DNA from: Schistocephalus solidus
Lineage: Eukaryota; Platyhelminthes; Cestoda; Diphyllobothriidea; Diphyllobothriidae
Direction: 5' to 3'
Length of the DNA stretch: 64,000 bases
Assembly (NCBI GenBank): GCA_017591395.1
Contig: WEDG01004095.1
Coordinates: forward strand, 1-64,000
The position numbers and the translations under genes were made by a program. How positions within the stretch are numbered: position 1 is the first letter of the stretch; each line of letters begins with the position of its first letter. This document shows, piece by piece, positions 24,101 through 37,000 of the stretch. Below the pieces are notes generated by a model. The model saw nothing but the letters and a program-made list of their open reading frames with translations, was not told where the DNA came from and did no database searches.

Positions 24101-27100
24101 GTGCACCCTGCTGTGAGGCACATGTGGGGACATAGTCGGAAAAGACGGGCGAACTGTCGTGTTTGTGGCACGCGTCATATACAGGCCTTATGCCACGGTA
24201 GTCGCTGTAACCCCTAGTCGGCTCGGTTTGGACAAGTTGCCGGCACCTGAAAGAGGAATGAGAGCGTGAATTTGATCGAACCTGCACTCACTGTATACAG
24301 TGAAACGTGTTCTGAACCCATCACTGTGCGGTAGACGTGGCTAAGGAAGGTTGTGTGATCGTCCCTTCAACACTCATTCGGGATCTGATACCTCATCCTC
24401 CTAGGGCGCACACAGGCAGTCTAGCTGCAGTGATCACTACGCCCAACTCCAATCGCCTTGGCATTGTCTTGCTGTCATACTGCTACCGGTATGGAGTAAG
24501 CTGGCGTAAAATCAGCGTAGGTCTGCTCCACTGCAACCAAATTCCGGCACAAGTCGCTAGTAATCAATTTAATTGGTCAGCGTTGTACCTCCTCGCTTGC
24601 CTCAGTCTGACTGTCGTTGCCCCGCTGCTTTGCAAACGGAAAAACCTCGTTGGCAATCGCTTTTGCACATTTAGTTCCCTCGAATTCTTATGTTTCTAGG
24701 TGGGTCCTACTGAAGCTTTGCAAAGCCACTCGAGCTTTGACTGCGTTTAGCTCGCGTTGTTTCAGCATTTATCTTCCATCGTAGCTGGGACCACCGTATA
24801 GTCTTATTGTGTCTACTTTTAGATAGCAGAACTCACCCCAAAGAAGGGGAACCGGCAGTTCCACAGTGTTGTCCCCAAAGTTTGAGAGTACGAATACCTC
24901 AGTCCTTCTATAAGCCACTGTACTGACCACGGTAGCTGCACTCATCACTGTACAGGTGATCGCAAGCCATTAAATTGCCTATGACATTCATTTAGAGCAT
25001 AAATGCGAGGGGGCAGTGTCTTGAGCTATTTTTGCAAGATATTATGCTCGATCAGAACTGCCAGCGTCCCTAACTGATGCTGCTCGCCCGATGCGACATC
25101 TCCATCGCCACTAAGATTCGCCTGTACCCTGCTGCATCCATCCAGTCAGTCCTCTATGGGTTTGAATGTGTGACTGTTTGCACCGGACGTAAACGAAAAC
25201 TGGAGGTATTTGACTACCGCTGCTATAGGACCATCCTTCGAGCAAAGTACACCGGATTCTTCTCAGATGGTACAGGCCGCACTCGTTGTGACAACATCAC
25301 AAGGATACCCCAGGTCATCCAAGAACGAAGACGGATAATTTTTGGTAGTGTTATTCGTCTTCAACCTTACGAGCTCACTGTTTCTGCCCTCGATCTGGCA
25401 CCCTTACCCATTGGGAGGCGTCGATGAGGGGGTTAACTGAAAAACTGGCTCGATAGTTCGTCAAGACATAGGAACGCTTTTGGGCCTTGCCTATTCGGTC
25501 TCCGTAGTTGGTGAAAAGAATGGTCAAACTGTCCACCACGGATCTTCACGGATGGAGAGGTACAGTCCGTGACATCCTCAAGGCCGACTAGATCAGGCAT
25601 AATCACAGCTGTACCATGTACGAATATGGACAGTCTTAGTCTTCGACCTTTACGTTCTGTTTGGTGACCAATATAATGGAAATAATTAACCCGTGGATTT
25701 TGCAGTGGTTCATGCGTGAGGTGAGTGCTTCCACTGCAACTCGATCTTACCAGATTATTTAATGCCGCTGTACAGCCTTTTCACTGTCAGCTAGAGGCAG
25801 ACAGGCATCTAGCTAGAAAGAGAAATGTGCGCATATCCTTGGCCCGACTAACAATTACATGATTTGGCTGATCTTGAAGATGCCACGAATTATACCTCTC
25901 CACTCGTAACGATCTGGGGTCGCTCTTCTTCGGCGACCAGGACCAACTACCTAAGGTTCAAGAACTACCTCTGCACCATGGCGGTCAGCTCCGGATTAAG
26001 GGCCATAGCAGTGAACTCATGGAGCGGACGATGCTGTTAACTATTTCGGTCATTTTTCTTAAATACTCTCAGTTTTCGCAGCGAGTTCGAGACAAAATTG
26101 GGCATGAAAGATGACTCAGACTCGTCTCTCACGCGCAGCTCAGCATTCTTTTTGATCCCAAAGCTTTATCGGTACTATCGTCTATCAATGCGACAACACA
26201 TTTGAAAATGCTGCACATGCCTTATCTTTTTTTCGTGTGGTTATTTTTACATACTTCGATCCGCCTGATGTTGTTAGCGCCCTATTCTGCGTGCACGTTT
26301 AGAGCCCCATGCTGTGAGTGCTATGACCAAAATGGGGCCCCTGTTCTATGGCAGTTAGTGTTTTGTAATTTTCTGCATTTCATGTTATAAATGGTTCCAG
26401 TGTGTTCTAAATCAAAATTACTGATTTTAGAAACGCGACAAAATCCATCGTTCAAAATCGTTGCCTAAATCGGTAAATTGCGAGTCCGCATTCTTTTCCA
26501 GCCACCTGATTTTTGTTAGCGATCTGCCTGCTCATTCACTTAGCTTGCTGCTCCTCTAATCTTTTTCTAAAGCTAACTGCCCCTTCCTGCCTGCCATTCT
26601 GCCCATTCGCGCGACTGCAAGCCGGTTGCCGCCTTTTTAAGCTAAAAAATTGAAAATTAGTTACACAGCTTGCGATGTGCTGTAATTAAGACATAGTTTG
26701 TCCTTATTGCTGTCCTGTCGACTGCTGAGTCACTTTGCGATTTGTTTCAATTCAAGTGATTTTGCTCTCATTCTGCGCGAATAAGGTGATACAGGCCGGA
26801 GTATGCGGCGGTAGTTCAGCCAGCGCGGGGAGTTTGCTCGATGTTGTTTGGTGTAGAGCCGAATTCGTTGCCATTCTTCTTGCCGCTGATTTTGTTTGTG
26901 CGGATGCTGAGTTATCCAACGGGAGGGGCGCTTTAAAAGTACTTTGGCAGTTGCAAAGTGCTGCGAACGGTGGAGGGATGACAGTGTTGTTCCTGGTAAT
27001 TCCAACCCTGTTGCCTTGGAGTTTCTTCTAAGCCTCCACTATTGTACTACTTCATACGCGTGTAGTCATACTTGATCTAACCGGCCTCACTGCTGTCCCG

Positions 27101-30100
27101 TGGCTGTTGCCTTTGTCTATGCGGATATCTGCGACATGGGGTCTTATGAGCTTACTTCACTCTGCTGATTCACTCTCTTATCCAGCCACGAAAACCGAGA
27201 CCCTATTTTCTAGGGACCATCTCCATTTTTCGATAAAGCATACTCAATCATTGCTTGAGCCGACTTATTCTTTGCTTCCAAATGAGCTGATGACATCGGG
27301 TTTAGGGTATAGTCAGTTAACCCGTGAAACTGATACCAAAAGCTTACCCAAGTGACCTCACCAATTTTCCTTGGATAACATGTGATGTACTCGTTATTTC
27401 AAAGCCAATGTGGACTGTCTCATTAGATACAACGCCCACAGAAAAGTGTTTTCAAATGGCAGCACTCTATTATCGTTGGTTTTTGCTCGTTATCCACACG
27501 CATGGTCCAAGCTCCATTAACTTGGACTAAGACAGACTCTGGGATAGAGGGGACTTAGGCATCCCGACAGGTCTATAGGTGCCTTCAAACTGACAAAATT
27601 CCCTGTGTGCTGCATTGATTCGTGTTACAATGTTATTCTTCCTTTATTCACTGGTTAAAGCCTTGCGTTTTCAAACCAACAGATGCCGATTACATGGTGG
27701 GCTTCCTTTTACGAGAACCAACACGAGAGTGCTTTTATCTAACATCATGTATGTATTAAGAAACTTATTTAGCGACACATTTCACCCACAACTCTATATT
27801 CCGTAGGTCATTTTAGCTCGGCACACTGCATTCGGCGTTGTCCATATCGGCCACTCGTTAACCCGCTCTTCTTGTATTTTTTTGATCTCCAAGATTACGG
27901 AGACATTTTTTAACGGTTTCCGTGGAAGAATCTATCAGAGGTTCAGCTTGGCTCAGAGACTTTATAGACATCTCTAGTGTTTCCACGTGGCTTGGTTTTT
28001 CGCCTTTCTGCGAGCACCCGTCAATTATATTAATATGCAAGATGTTTCAGTGGACGTTTCATTGCGATTTTAACGATATCAAAAAGGACGCCCAGAATTG
28101 GGATTAGATAGCATGGGTGTCCGGAGTAGATTCGTCTCATGTCCTTTTCAGAACTTCCCGAAGAAGGCAACTGCGGTTTTCCTAGGAAGTATTTTTTTCA
28201 GAGTCGGTACAGTTTTTCACCATGGCGGGACGATTCGTGTTGGTTATAATTAACTGTGCCATGTATTTGGTGCTGACTGGCGAATTCACACAGGTTTCCC
28301 CTGTTGTTGACCTGTTCCAAGTCTCCGCAACCGCGGAGCGGAAAGGCCCAATTATTGTTACATGTCTGCTGCTATCGCGTCATGAATTTCACAGTTCACT
28401 GACCGACAAACAATGCGCGTTAGGAATGATCCTTTCTCTACGTAAATGTTCCGATTTTCTTCTGCCGTTATTCACTCCGACTTATCCAGATGTTTTCCCT
28501 ATGCAGCTGAGGCTTCTCAGAGGTCCTGATATGACCGTCTGGGACATGAGGCCGAAACGTTGGCTCCGTTCACGACGACAGTTCTATGCTTCAGATGATG
28601 TTAAGTGAAAAAAAGTTTTTAATATTGTCAAGAGGCCTGGTCTGTAGCCGTACCACCGTCCAGATGTTTTACTTTGAAGCTCTGCCTTTTTACTAAAGCT
28701 CCCAACTCTGCTGAATTTTGGCTTCCTAGGCTCCCGCCTAATTTTAATACTCAGGGCTTCTGTGAAAGTGCCCTTATGGCTTCTTTTCGGCAATTAACTT
28801 TCAGGACTTTAGACAGTTCAATGTTGCTCAAATGTAGCCCGCAATAGATTCCTCTATCTTAAAAATTCAACTGGAGAATAACGCAGGCTCAACTGACTGC
28901 GTTTTTCGATCGATCTACGCCCATCTTCAGTCAAAATAGGTTGCAATGTCTCTCGATCACATCGATTTTTAATCTTGGTTAAATGCAAGCCTCTGACTAT
29001 GCTCACACTCCAAACAGAGTCTCCCTACGCTTTGCACAATGTGTGCTGTAAGACAGATCGATGCCGCTGCGCACGATCGTTCTCCCATCTATACTGTCAT
29101 GATGACCTCCGCTGGCTGTGTACTTTACACTCTATTCTGCTATTGGTTGGAAATTTGTTTATGAGCTGAGCAAGAGTTAATCTTTCTAATCGAGACGGTC
29201 CTCTGAGCGAAGGCCATCTCAAGCCGATCGGTGGTCATTCTGATCGGTGAGAGTTAAATGTAGCCAAGTTCCTTGGATATCCGCATGTTTGCTGTCGCCC
29301 AGGTGCCTCCTGCTGATTCGGCGGCTCAACTTGGGACTTACCGCAGGAAATGTGTGACTTATTTCTTGGAGAGGGCAATGGTCACCAACTGTTCTCTGAT
29401 TGCCTGGTCTACTGACGTTGAAAAACTGGATCTAAAAAGCAGGAGTCTGTTATGCGCACGCAAAAATCTCAATACCTTGCCTGATTGCAACTCAGACTCT
29501 CTAGGGGCTTTGATCGTCTTGGTCCTACCAACAGTGAAGAAATTCGCGAACACGCATGTCCTGATCAGCCTTATATGTGCTGCATCTGCCAAATAATTAG
29601 CCGTAATAAGCCTCATTGGACGGATTCTGTATCATTAACGGCCAAATGTCGTCTTCAATGTCTAATTGTTTGTCCTAGTTTGCCCTGACTGGAGACGAAG
29701 ACGATGTCACGGCACAATGACCTATTTCCAGCTTTTAAATGCTTTAGTCCAAATACTAGAGAAGGGCATCCCCTCATTCAGTGGGGTCACATAGTGCTTT
29801 ATGAGATATGTAGGAGCGGTGTGTACCGATTTATTCCGAGTTCAAGACGAAATATCGACTTTTCCATTTCCGCATGCAAGATTTCGTTTTATAGCTGGCA
29901 TAGACATTCGCACAACAGCGCCAATTATTAATCGGTAAGTGCTACCGACAAAGACAAACGAGAGAGGAGAGGCAATTTTGGCTTATTTAACGTCGTCTAC
30001 ACCGGCCCTTCTTCTGCAGGAAGCCGCACGTCCCGCCAACTCTAAAATGAAGTGACTAGACATAGCCATCACAGTCTCCGTTATAATTCTCCAGGCACAT

Positions 30101-31233
30101 TTCCAGCGAGCTTTGAGAATCACGGTTTTTCTACTAGTAATGCATCAGTTTAACTAAAAGGCCTCTCCTGTGATTATTCCGGTCTTTGTAAACTCTAAAC
30201 CCATCTGGTGACAATCACAAGAAAACAGATTTTTGGCAGCCAATAGGCGGCATATGTTTTGCCGAATTCTTGTTGAAGACAGCCGCTCTGTGGTTCTGGC
30301 ATCCTGTCAAACCGCCAGTTAGCCCCTGGCAAATTATTTTTCTGCAGCAAAATCAAGATTTAACTGGTGCGTGATTTTCAACCACCCCCCTCTGCGAAAT
30401 TTTTATGCTCGCTGTGAAGAATCGAGGATGGAAATCTGTGAAAATGGTCACAGCGCTCTTCCCTTTCCTCGTCTTCTGCATTCGCTATGCTTTCATAGGC
30501 GGAAACCATACTTATATTTGGAATTATTCCATTCCGCCGTGTGTCGAGGGGGGCACCATGCTAAGCTTGCTGCGTTCATTTTTTTGGTACCGCTGGCGTA
30601 CTGTTTTCGGCTGCCAACAGTAGGTCGCGGTGACTTTGAACGCGCAGTTCATGCCAGTACTGAAATCGGAAGTGGTTTCTATGGCCAGGACAATTCGTTT
30701 TCCCTCTGTGTTCACCAACTGCGCATCAAGTGCGCACGTTTAACACTAAAGCAATCTGAATTAACCTGTTGGCGTTGGATGCATTTGCATGGATCGAAGA
30801 AACCACAACCTGACTGCCAAGAGGGGTTTGTTGTTCACAGAGCCCTCTACCACACCTGCCCACACCTGACTGAGTAATGATTACGCCCACTTTTCCCCAC
30901 ACAAAATGTTTGAGACCAGTATGAAAAGTTCTTGTTTGCCATCAAATTCCCGCCTGGTTATCCCTCCATTCTTCTACCTTGCTCCCTTTCGCGATGCTGT
31001 GGCGCCTGCAACTCACCTTAGTAAGCCCTTCACCAGTCTCTCGTGCCTGTCTGTCTTCTTCACTTCCTTCGGAAGTCTTATCTATTGCTCCTTCCATATC
31101 CTTTTTAGAGCAAGCCCCTGCCAACACTGAAAGACAACGACTTTTTGAATGACATTTACAAAATTCACATTGGTGAAGTAGCGAAGGAACGACTTCTGCA
31201 GCAGCTAAACAGTGACATGGCAGTGAGTGAATT

Positions 31234-31271
<38 letters not shown>

Positions 31272-34000
31272 TCTATCTATCGATCTATCTGTAATCTATC
31301 ACCTATATATCTATCTATCCTCTCTCCCTCTCTCCCCACAATTATCATTCCTTTTTCGATTCGAACTTGTCGGTCTAGCTGTCTTATTGCCTGGAGGAGA
31401 GAAGGATCGTTGTCTTTTGTTCAATTATATATATATATATATATATATATATTGATACGTAAGTAGTGAAAAGAAAGCATCCCAAGAAATAAAGTTGAAG
31501 TTGAATACGTTCTATGGGAAATGGAGCTTTATTGTGTAAATTTTCAACACCGGTTCTCCGGGTCGTCGTCAGACGCAGGCGGGCAGCAAATGTGACCAAA
31601 AACAGTTGACATGGTAATCACGCGAAAAAAGTGGATACTGGCGTGAACATTGGCACAATTGAGTGGCCGCCGTGTGTATCAGCCTGTCCTGATTGGTTCT
31701 CGTTTCTTCCATTTCTCCTTGAGATGTCTGTACACCGCATCCAACTCGATATGTCTGTTGATGCATGACTCATCTGAATGCATCGCCTCGAGGAACTCTC
31801 GACCTTTCTTGAAGGGACAGGCGGCGACAATCCGAGTTTTATCCCAAGCGAAGGTGTGCCCGGTGTCTAGAGTATGCATAGCTGTTTGGGACAGATGGTC
31901 CCGCCTCTTTACTGCCAACTGATGTTCATAGATGCGTGTAGAGGCGGATTTGCCGGTCTGACCACAATACACGGCATCACATGCTTCACACGGGATCTTG
32001 TAGATGACTTCTTTCTTGTCCAAATAGTTGACCCTGTCCTTAGGGTGGACAAGCTGGGTACGCAAAGTGGTTGTCGGTTTGTGCGCCACATGAATTTGGT
32101 GCTTCCTTAGGTGTCTTTCGACGAGTTCAGACACATTCTTAATGTAGGGAAGGGTTCGCCATGTATTTATTTTTGGCGCCTCGTTAGAACTACTTGGTTC
32201 CTTTTCTGTCGACTTCTGTCCTTTCAAGTATCGGCGTACAAAATCCTTAGGGTACCCGTTCTGCGAAAATAATTCACACAAGTAATTCAGTTCGATTCGA
32301 TAGCCTTCTTCGTCGGAGCAATGTGTTTTTGCTCGACTGAGTAGACTGTTGACAGCACTCCGTTTGTGAGCGATAGGCTGATTGCTCTCATAAGGCAGAA
32401 TAACTTCGGCATACGTTTCCTTTCGATAAACCGATGTGCGTAGTGTTCCGTCGGTCTTTCGTTGTACGAGAACATCCAGGAATGGGAGTTTATTGTCAAC
32501 TTCCTTTTCGAGTGTGAATTGGATTCCCGGGATTGTGGAGTTGATGGTGTTATGGAGCATTTCCAGTTGGTCCTTTTTAACGACAACAAATGTGTCGTCT
32601 ACATAACGTAGCCATAATTTAGGATAAACTAACGGAAGAGCCGTGGCCTCGAGTTTCTGCATTGCGATTTTGGCGAGAAAACCAGAGATGGGTGACCCCA
32701 TTGGAGCTCCTTTCAGTTGCTTATAGCATTTTCGGTCGAATGAAAAGTTAGTTTCTAAACATAGATCCATGAGCTCGAGTACGGCCGCTGCTGGAACATC
32801 CGTATCGTGGGACGACAGAAGTTCCTTTGTGTATTGTTTTGCTAGGGCTAACGGTATAGACGTGAAGAGGGAAACGACATCGAAGGAGACCATTATTTCA
32901 TCTGTGGAGATTGTGGTTCCTTTTAATTTCTTTAGAAACTCCGTTGAATTCTCAATTGAGGTTTCACAATTCTTCGTAAGCGGATGAAGCTTTTGGAATA
33001 ACCACTTGGAAATTTTATAGTTGGGCGCACCGATCAATGACACTATAGGTCGCAGTGGAACTTCAGTTTTGTGGACTTTAGGCAGTCCATAAATCTTCGC
33101 GATGGTTGGTTCAGTTTGTCGCAGGGATTTAGCAATATTTCCTGACAGTTGCTTCTTCCCTGTGAGACGTTTCAACACCTTATCAATAGATGAATTCTGT
33201 GTCTTTGTAGGGTCCGCAGAGAGTGGTTCGTAGGTGGATCCATCTTCTAACAATGACAGCATCTTCTTATTGTAGTCTGTTTTGTTAAACACCGCAATCG
33301 CGCCTCCTTTGTCCGCGGGGAGAATGATAATATCCATGTCAGTTTTAAGACCCTTTAACGCTTTCCTCTCTTCATGTGATAGTACTGAAAACTGTTTCCG
33401 GTCTTTTAAGGCTTGTATGGTACTATTTCGTATAGTAAACCGTTCATCTTCTGAGAGGTTCACAGTCGATATGATGGATTCCAAGCTTGCAAGAAACCCC
33501 AAATAGTTTGAGTCAGAAAGATTGTATTTCAGACCTTTGGAAAGCACGCTCTCTTCCGTTGTTGTGAGGATTCTCGATGACAGATTTATGACCTTCTTTG
33601 AACACTTCTGGTTTGTGTCGGTTTGTTGTGAAATGTTCAACCATTTTCTGTCTAAAACATTCCGCTTCTTCTGTCGTTCGCGTTCTGAAGCACGGGCAAT
33701 CGTGTCGTTTAGGGATTCAAATAATTGTGAAGGAAGCTGTTCTCGGCAAATCTTCATGTGCCGCTCCTTAGAAACTTGGAATTTTTGGAGTCGGAAATGG
33801 GCATCAGTTATGAAAGCACCAAGCATGCTTCGCCCGTAACGGGTCGCAATTTGGTATCCCAGGGTAGACTTAACGGAAGGTTTCACGTGTACAGACTTCG
33901 GTAAAATCTGCTTCTTCCGACATCTGTGTAGAAATGCTAACTGTTCTCGCGTTAGACTTTCACGAATGGCACATTTTTCCCACCGTCTGGCTTGGAGCAA

Positions 34001-34041
<41 letters not shown>

Positions 34042-37000
34042 AGGTGGAACCGACAAAGACAAGGGAGACTGGAATGGCCATTTCTGGCTTATTAGCCGTC
34101 ATCAGCCAGTCATACCCAATCCCAGGTGTGGATCACCCGAGATTCGAACCCGCGACCTTTGATCATTGAGTGTAACACTCTACCATTGAGCCACGGGCCC
34201 GTTGTTTTGTCGGTTTTGCGATCGGGACTATGAATTATGATAGTGAGGTGTTCACCGATCTGGTTTAGGAACATGGATGTTCCGTTGTGCCCTGGAGCTC
34301 ACTTTATAGCCCTCGCAGGCAGTCGCATAGCAACTTGGGGAATATGATGACATATATATATTGCTAATTGAAGCGAAGATGCGCGTCCCTGAGATTGCCT
34401 TTTCTTCTCGTTACTGCGTCATGTAGCAGCAGAAACATCGGCGAAACACGTGTCTGGGCTTTTAGCTAGTACCTATGTCGGAAGTACGGTATAACATCTG
34501 TGCCATATAAGATTCATACTACTTGTAGTACTACTTGTTTGTAGAATGGGCATCACGTGGTTATTCCACAGTGGTTGATTATCTTCGACCCAAATGTTCA
34601 TTGAAATTTCGGGTCTGACCCTAGAAAGTAATGTCCGAATCATCTGACTCCACGTCCTGCACTTAATAATTTCAGAAATTATTTCATTGATTATTCTCTG
34701 GAGTCCATATACCAGAAACCGCATAGAGCACGCTGGGGGACCCACTGAGGAGCCGAACCCCTCGTTGCTGCGTCACGCGGCAGCAGAAACATAGGCGAAA
34801 AACCTGTCTGGGCTTTTAGCTAGTACCTATGTCGGCAGTATGGTATAACATATGTGCCATATATATCCCGAGTTATCCTCTTGATTGCAACCTTCCAAGC
34901 GACGATTGGTAGCGTGTGGCTGTTTATATTAAAGAACTCAACGGTGGATCTGATCATAATTCACCTCTCCCTCTTCCAGGCACCAGTGGCTTGTTCGAGT
35001 CACGCATTCTGATTTAGGTGAAATGTTTGGCGGGTTAACGTCTCAACCTGTGCATTCACCGTTTTTGTCTGTGTGCTGCAGTTACACTATCTTGTTTCAC
35101 GAAGATCTACCGAGCATAATATTGACTGATTAGCCTTCGATATGATGCGTTTACATAACGTGCGGTAGCTGCTCCGATTTCTTAACTACTGTTATCTCTT
35201 CTGAATCACTGACCCGGAGGATTTTCGACTGTTCATCTCCAAAGTTGTGATGTCACAGTTATGATGTACCTCATCTGTCATCTAACTGATGCTTGAAGTC
35301 CATGGCCTCCTGCTCACCTCTGCCTCCATTCTATGCTAATGCCAAGCGACCAGCCCATATCGCTCGATTTCGTTTACTAAGAAAGCACAAAATTATATTT
35401 TTTTCGGTCACACCTCGGTTTTCTGTCAGTATGGTGGATTTTAGGCGAAATGCCTTCTGTCTTTAGTTTCTGCAGGACAATAACCTCATGGACTACAGCG
35501 TTCTGGTCGGCATCCATGATGTTGAAATGGCGACAGAATTACCGCCAGAGGAGCCTCCAGAGCTGCGCGACAGCTCACACGAACCGTCCACGGCCTCTGC
35601 CGGCGATGGACTGGGCGAGCTCTTCGAGTCGCATTACCGCCTTTCTGGACCCCAATGCACTAGCGGCGTTAACGCCATGGTTGTAGGCTCTTCGGGTTCC
35701 ACAACTGCTGCGCGGCCGATCGTTGGGGCTGCCAATGCCTCTATAGACGAAGACGACGACGATGAGGAGGAGATGAAGTATTCAGATAGTGGGCCTGGCG
35801 GGAATGGTCTACTTTCGTGCAGCTCTCCAACCGACTATGACACACTCACCCCTGGAACCACTCGGCAGCCTGGTAACTTATTTTTGGCTACTTAATTCCA
35901 CTAAGTAATCTTCCCAGTAGTTCAGGGAAGGAAAAGGTATATGTCAACTGATGCGCGTAGTTTTTACGATACTTCTCAAACTTTTATACCCAAAATCTTC
36001 GAAACCGTCTCTTAAGGAAGGAACCACTAGCAAGCTCATAAAGCCCCGACCAGTAGGTACTGTGGTTACAGCGGCCCTATGCTCGATATGGAGGAAAGGT
36101 TGCCAAAAAAGCTTGTTCGCGTTGTAATACACAATCCGCTGAGGAAGTCCATCTCATCCATATCGCAGCCTTATTTGTTTTATTAAGCTCCGAAGATGTT
36201 CTTCTTTAACCAAAACTTCCTCAGTAACCATTGATCCTTTTTGACTCGCCCGGTTGTCCTCCTTCCGACCCCTTTTGGCAGTCAATAGCCACACTATGAG
36301 TGGCGCCTACTGATCTGTCACACCACGTGATAGTTCAAATTTTACCGATTACTGGGTCCACCATTGACTGCCCCAGGAGACATGCACACCAGTTATTTGT
36401 GGGGAAACCGACTTTCCCCGCATTTACCTCACTGTATCCTGCCTCAGCCACCGAGCTCCGATAGTCAGGTGACTTCAAGGCTACCGTTGGGTGATCATGA
36501 ACGAAATGACAAAATAGGCCACATACGCGTACCACACAAGATTTGTTTCCTATTTTACACGCACCAAACCACACTTTATGATACGCTTCTCACTTAACTG
36601 GGATGTACTTGGATTTTAAAATGCGACATTCCGCTCCTCCTAATGCCTTGGTTACTTCTATCGCAGTGGTTTAGAACGAGCCCGTGGTTCAATGGTTAGA
36701 GCGTTGTACTTCTGATTAACAGGTCGCAGGTTCGAGCCTCGGGTTGTGACCATCTGGGGTTAGGTATGACTGGTTGATGATGGCTAATGAGCCAGAAATG
36801 GCCATTTCATTCTCCCTTGTCTTTGTCGGCATTGTTTATCTGCCTCTTCTATTACTAGCCACTGTGCGGTTGCTGGCGTGGCTCGAGAATGAGCCCGTAG
36901 ACAGAACGGGACGAGTGAGTTCCGTTAACGATCAGTGAGCGTTCATCAACGAATGTTGCAACAGCTTTTTTATACTTGTTGTGTATACCCATGTAACTGA

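Larger units (their letters stand above)
34381..34868 (+). repeat. ~355-bp direct repeat with hammerhead-ribozyme-like cores
   Basis: Two direct copies, with CTGA at 34389 and 34745 and GAAA at 34443 and 34797. Each contains a GCTGC/GCAGC-type hairpin, the GGCGAAA block, and the same downstream GGGCTTTTAGCTAGTACCTA. The arrangement is stem I strand, CTGANGA-like box, GCC...GGC stem II, GAAA, short stem III, TC, stem I return. This is the order of a type I hammerhead ribozyme. It resembles animal retrozymes or the terminal repeats of Penelope-like elements, both known to carry hammerheads; assignment to either is inference. Confidence 0.6.

Noticed and set aside
28222..28608. 128-codon + strand frame starting with ATG, considered as a nested gene
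   Set aside because: No domain, signal or splice evidence. The length is within chance for this much intronic DNA.
31550..31595. CTGACGA ... GAAA at the 3' end of the Penelope-like element, considered as a hammerhead
   Set aside because: Stem II can form (CCGG/CCGG), but no stem III with a UH site and no stem I pairing were found after GAAA.
36678..36760. Possible functional tRNA gene
   Set aside because: The head shows A and B boxes but continues into the SINE body with CTGATGATGGCTAATGAG-like sequence and lacks a clean acceptor stem.
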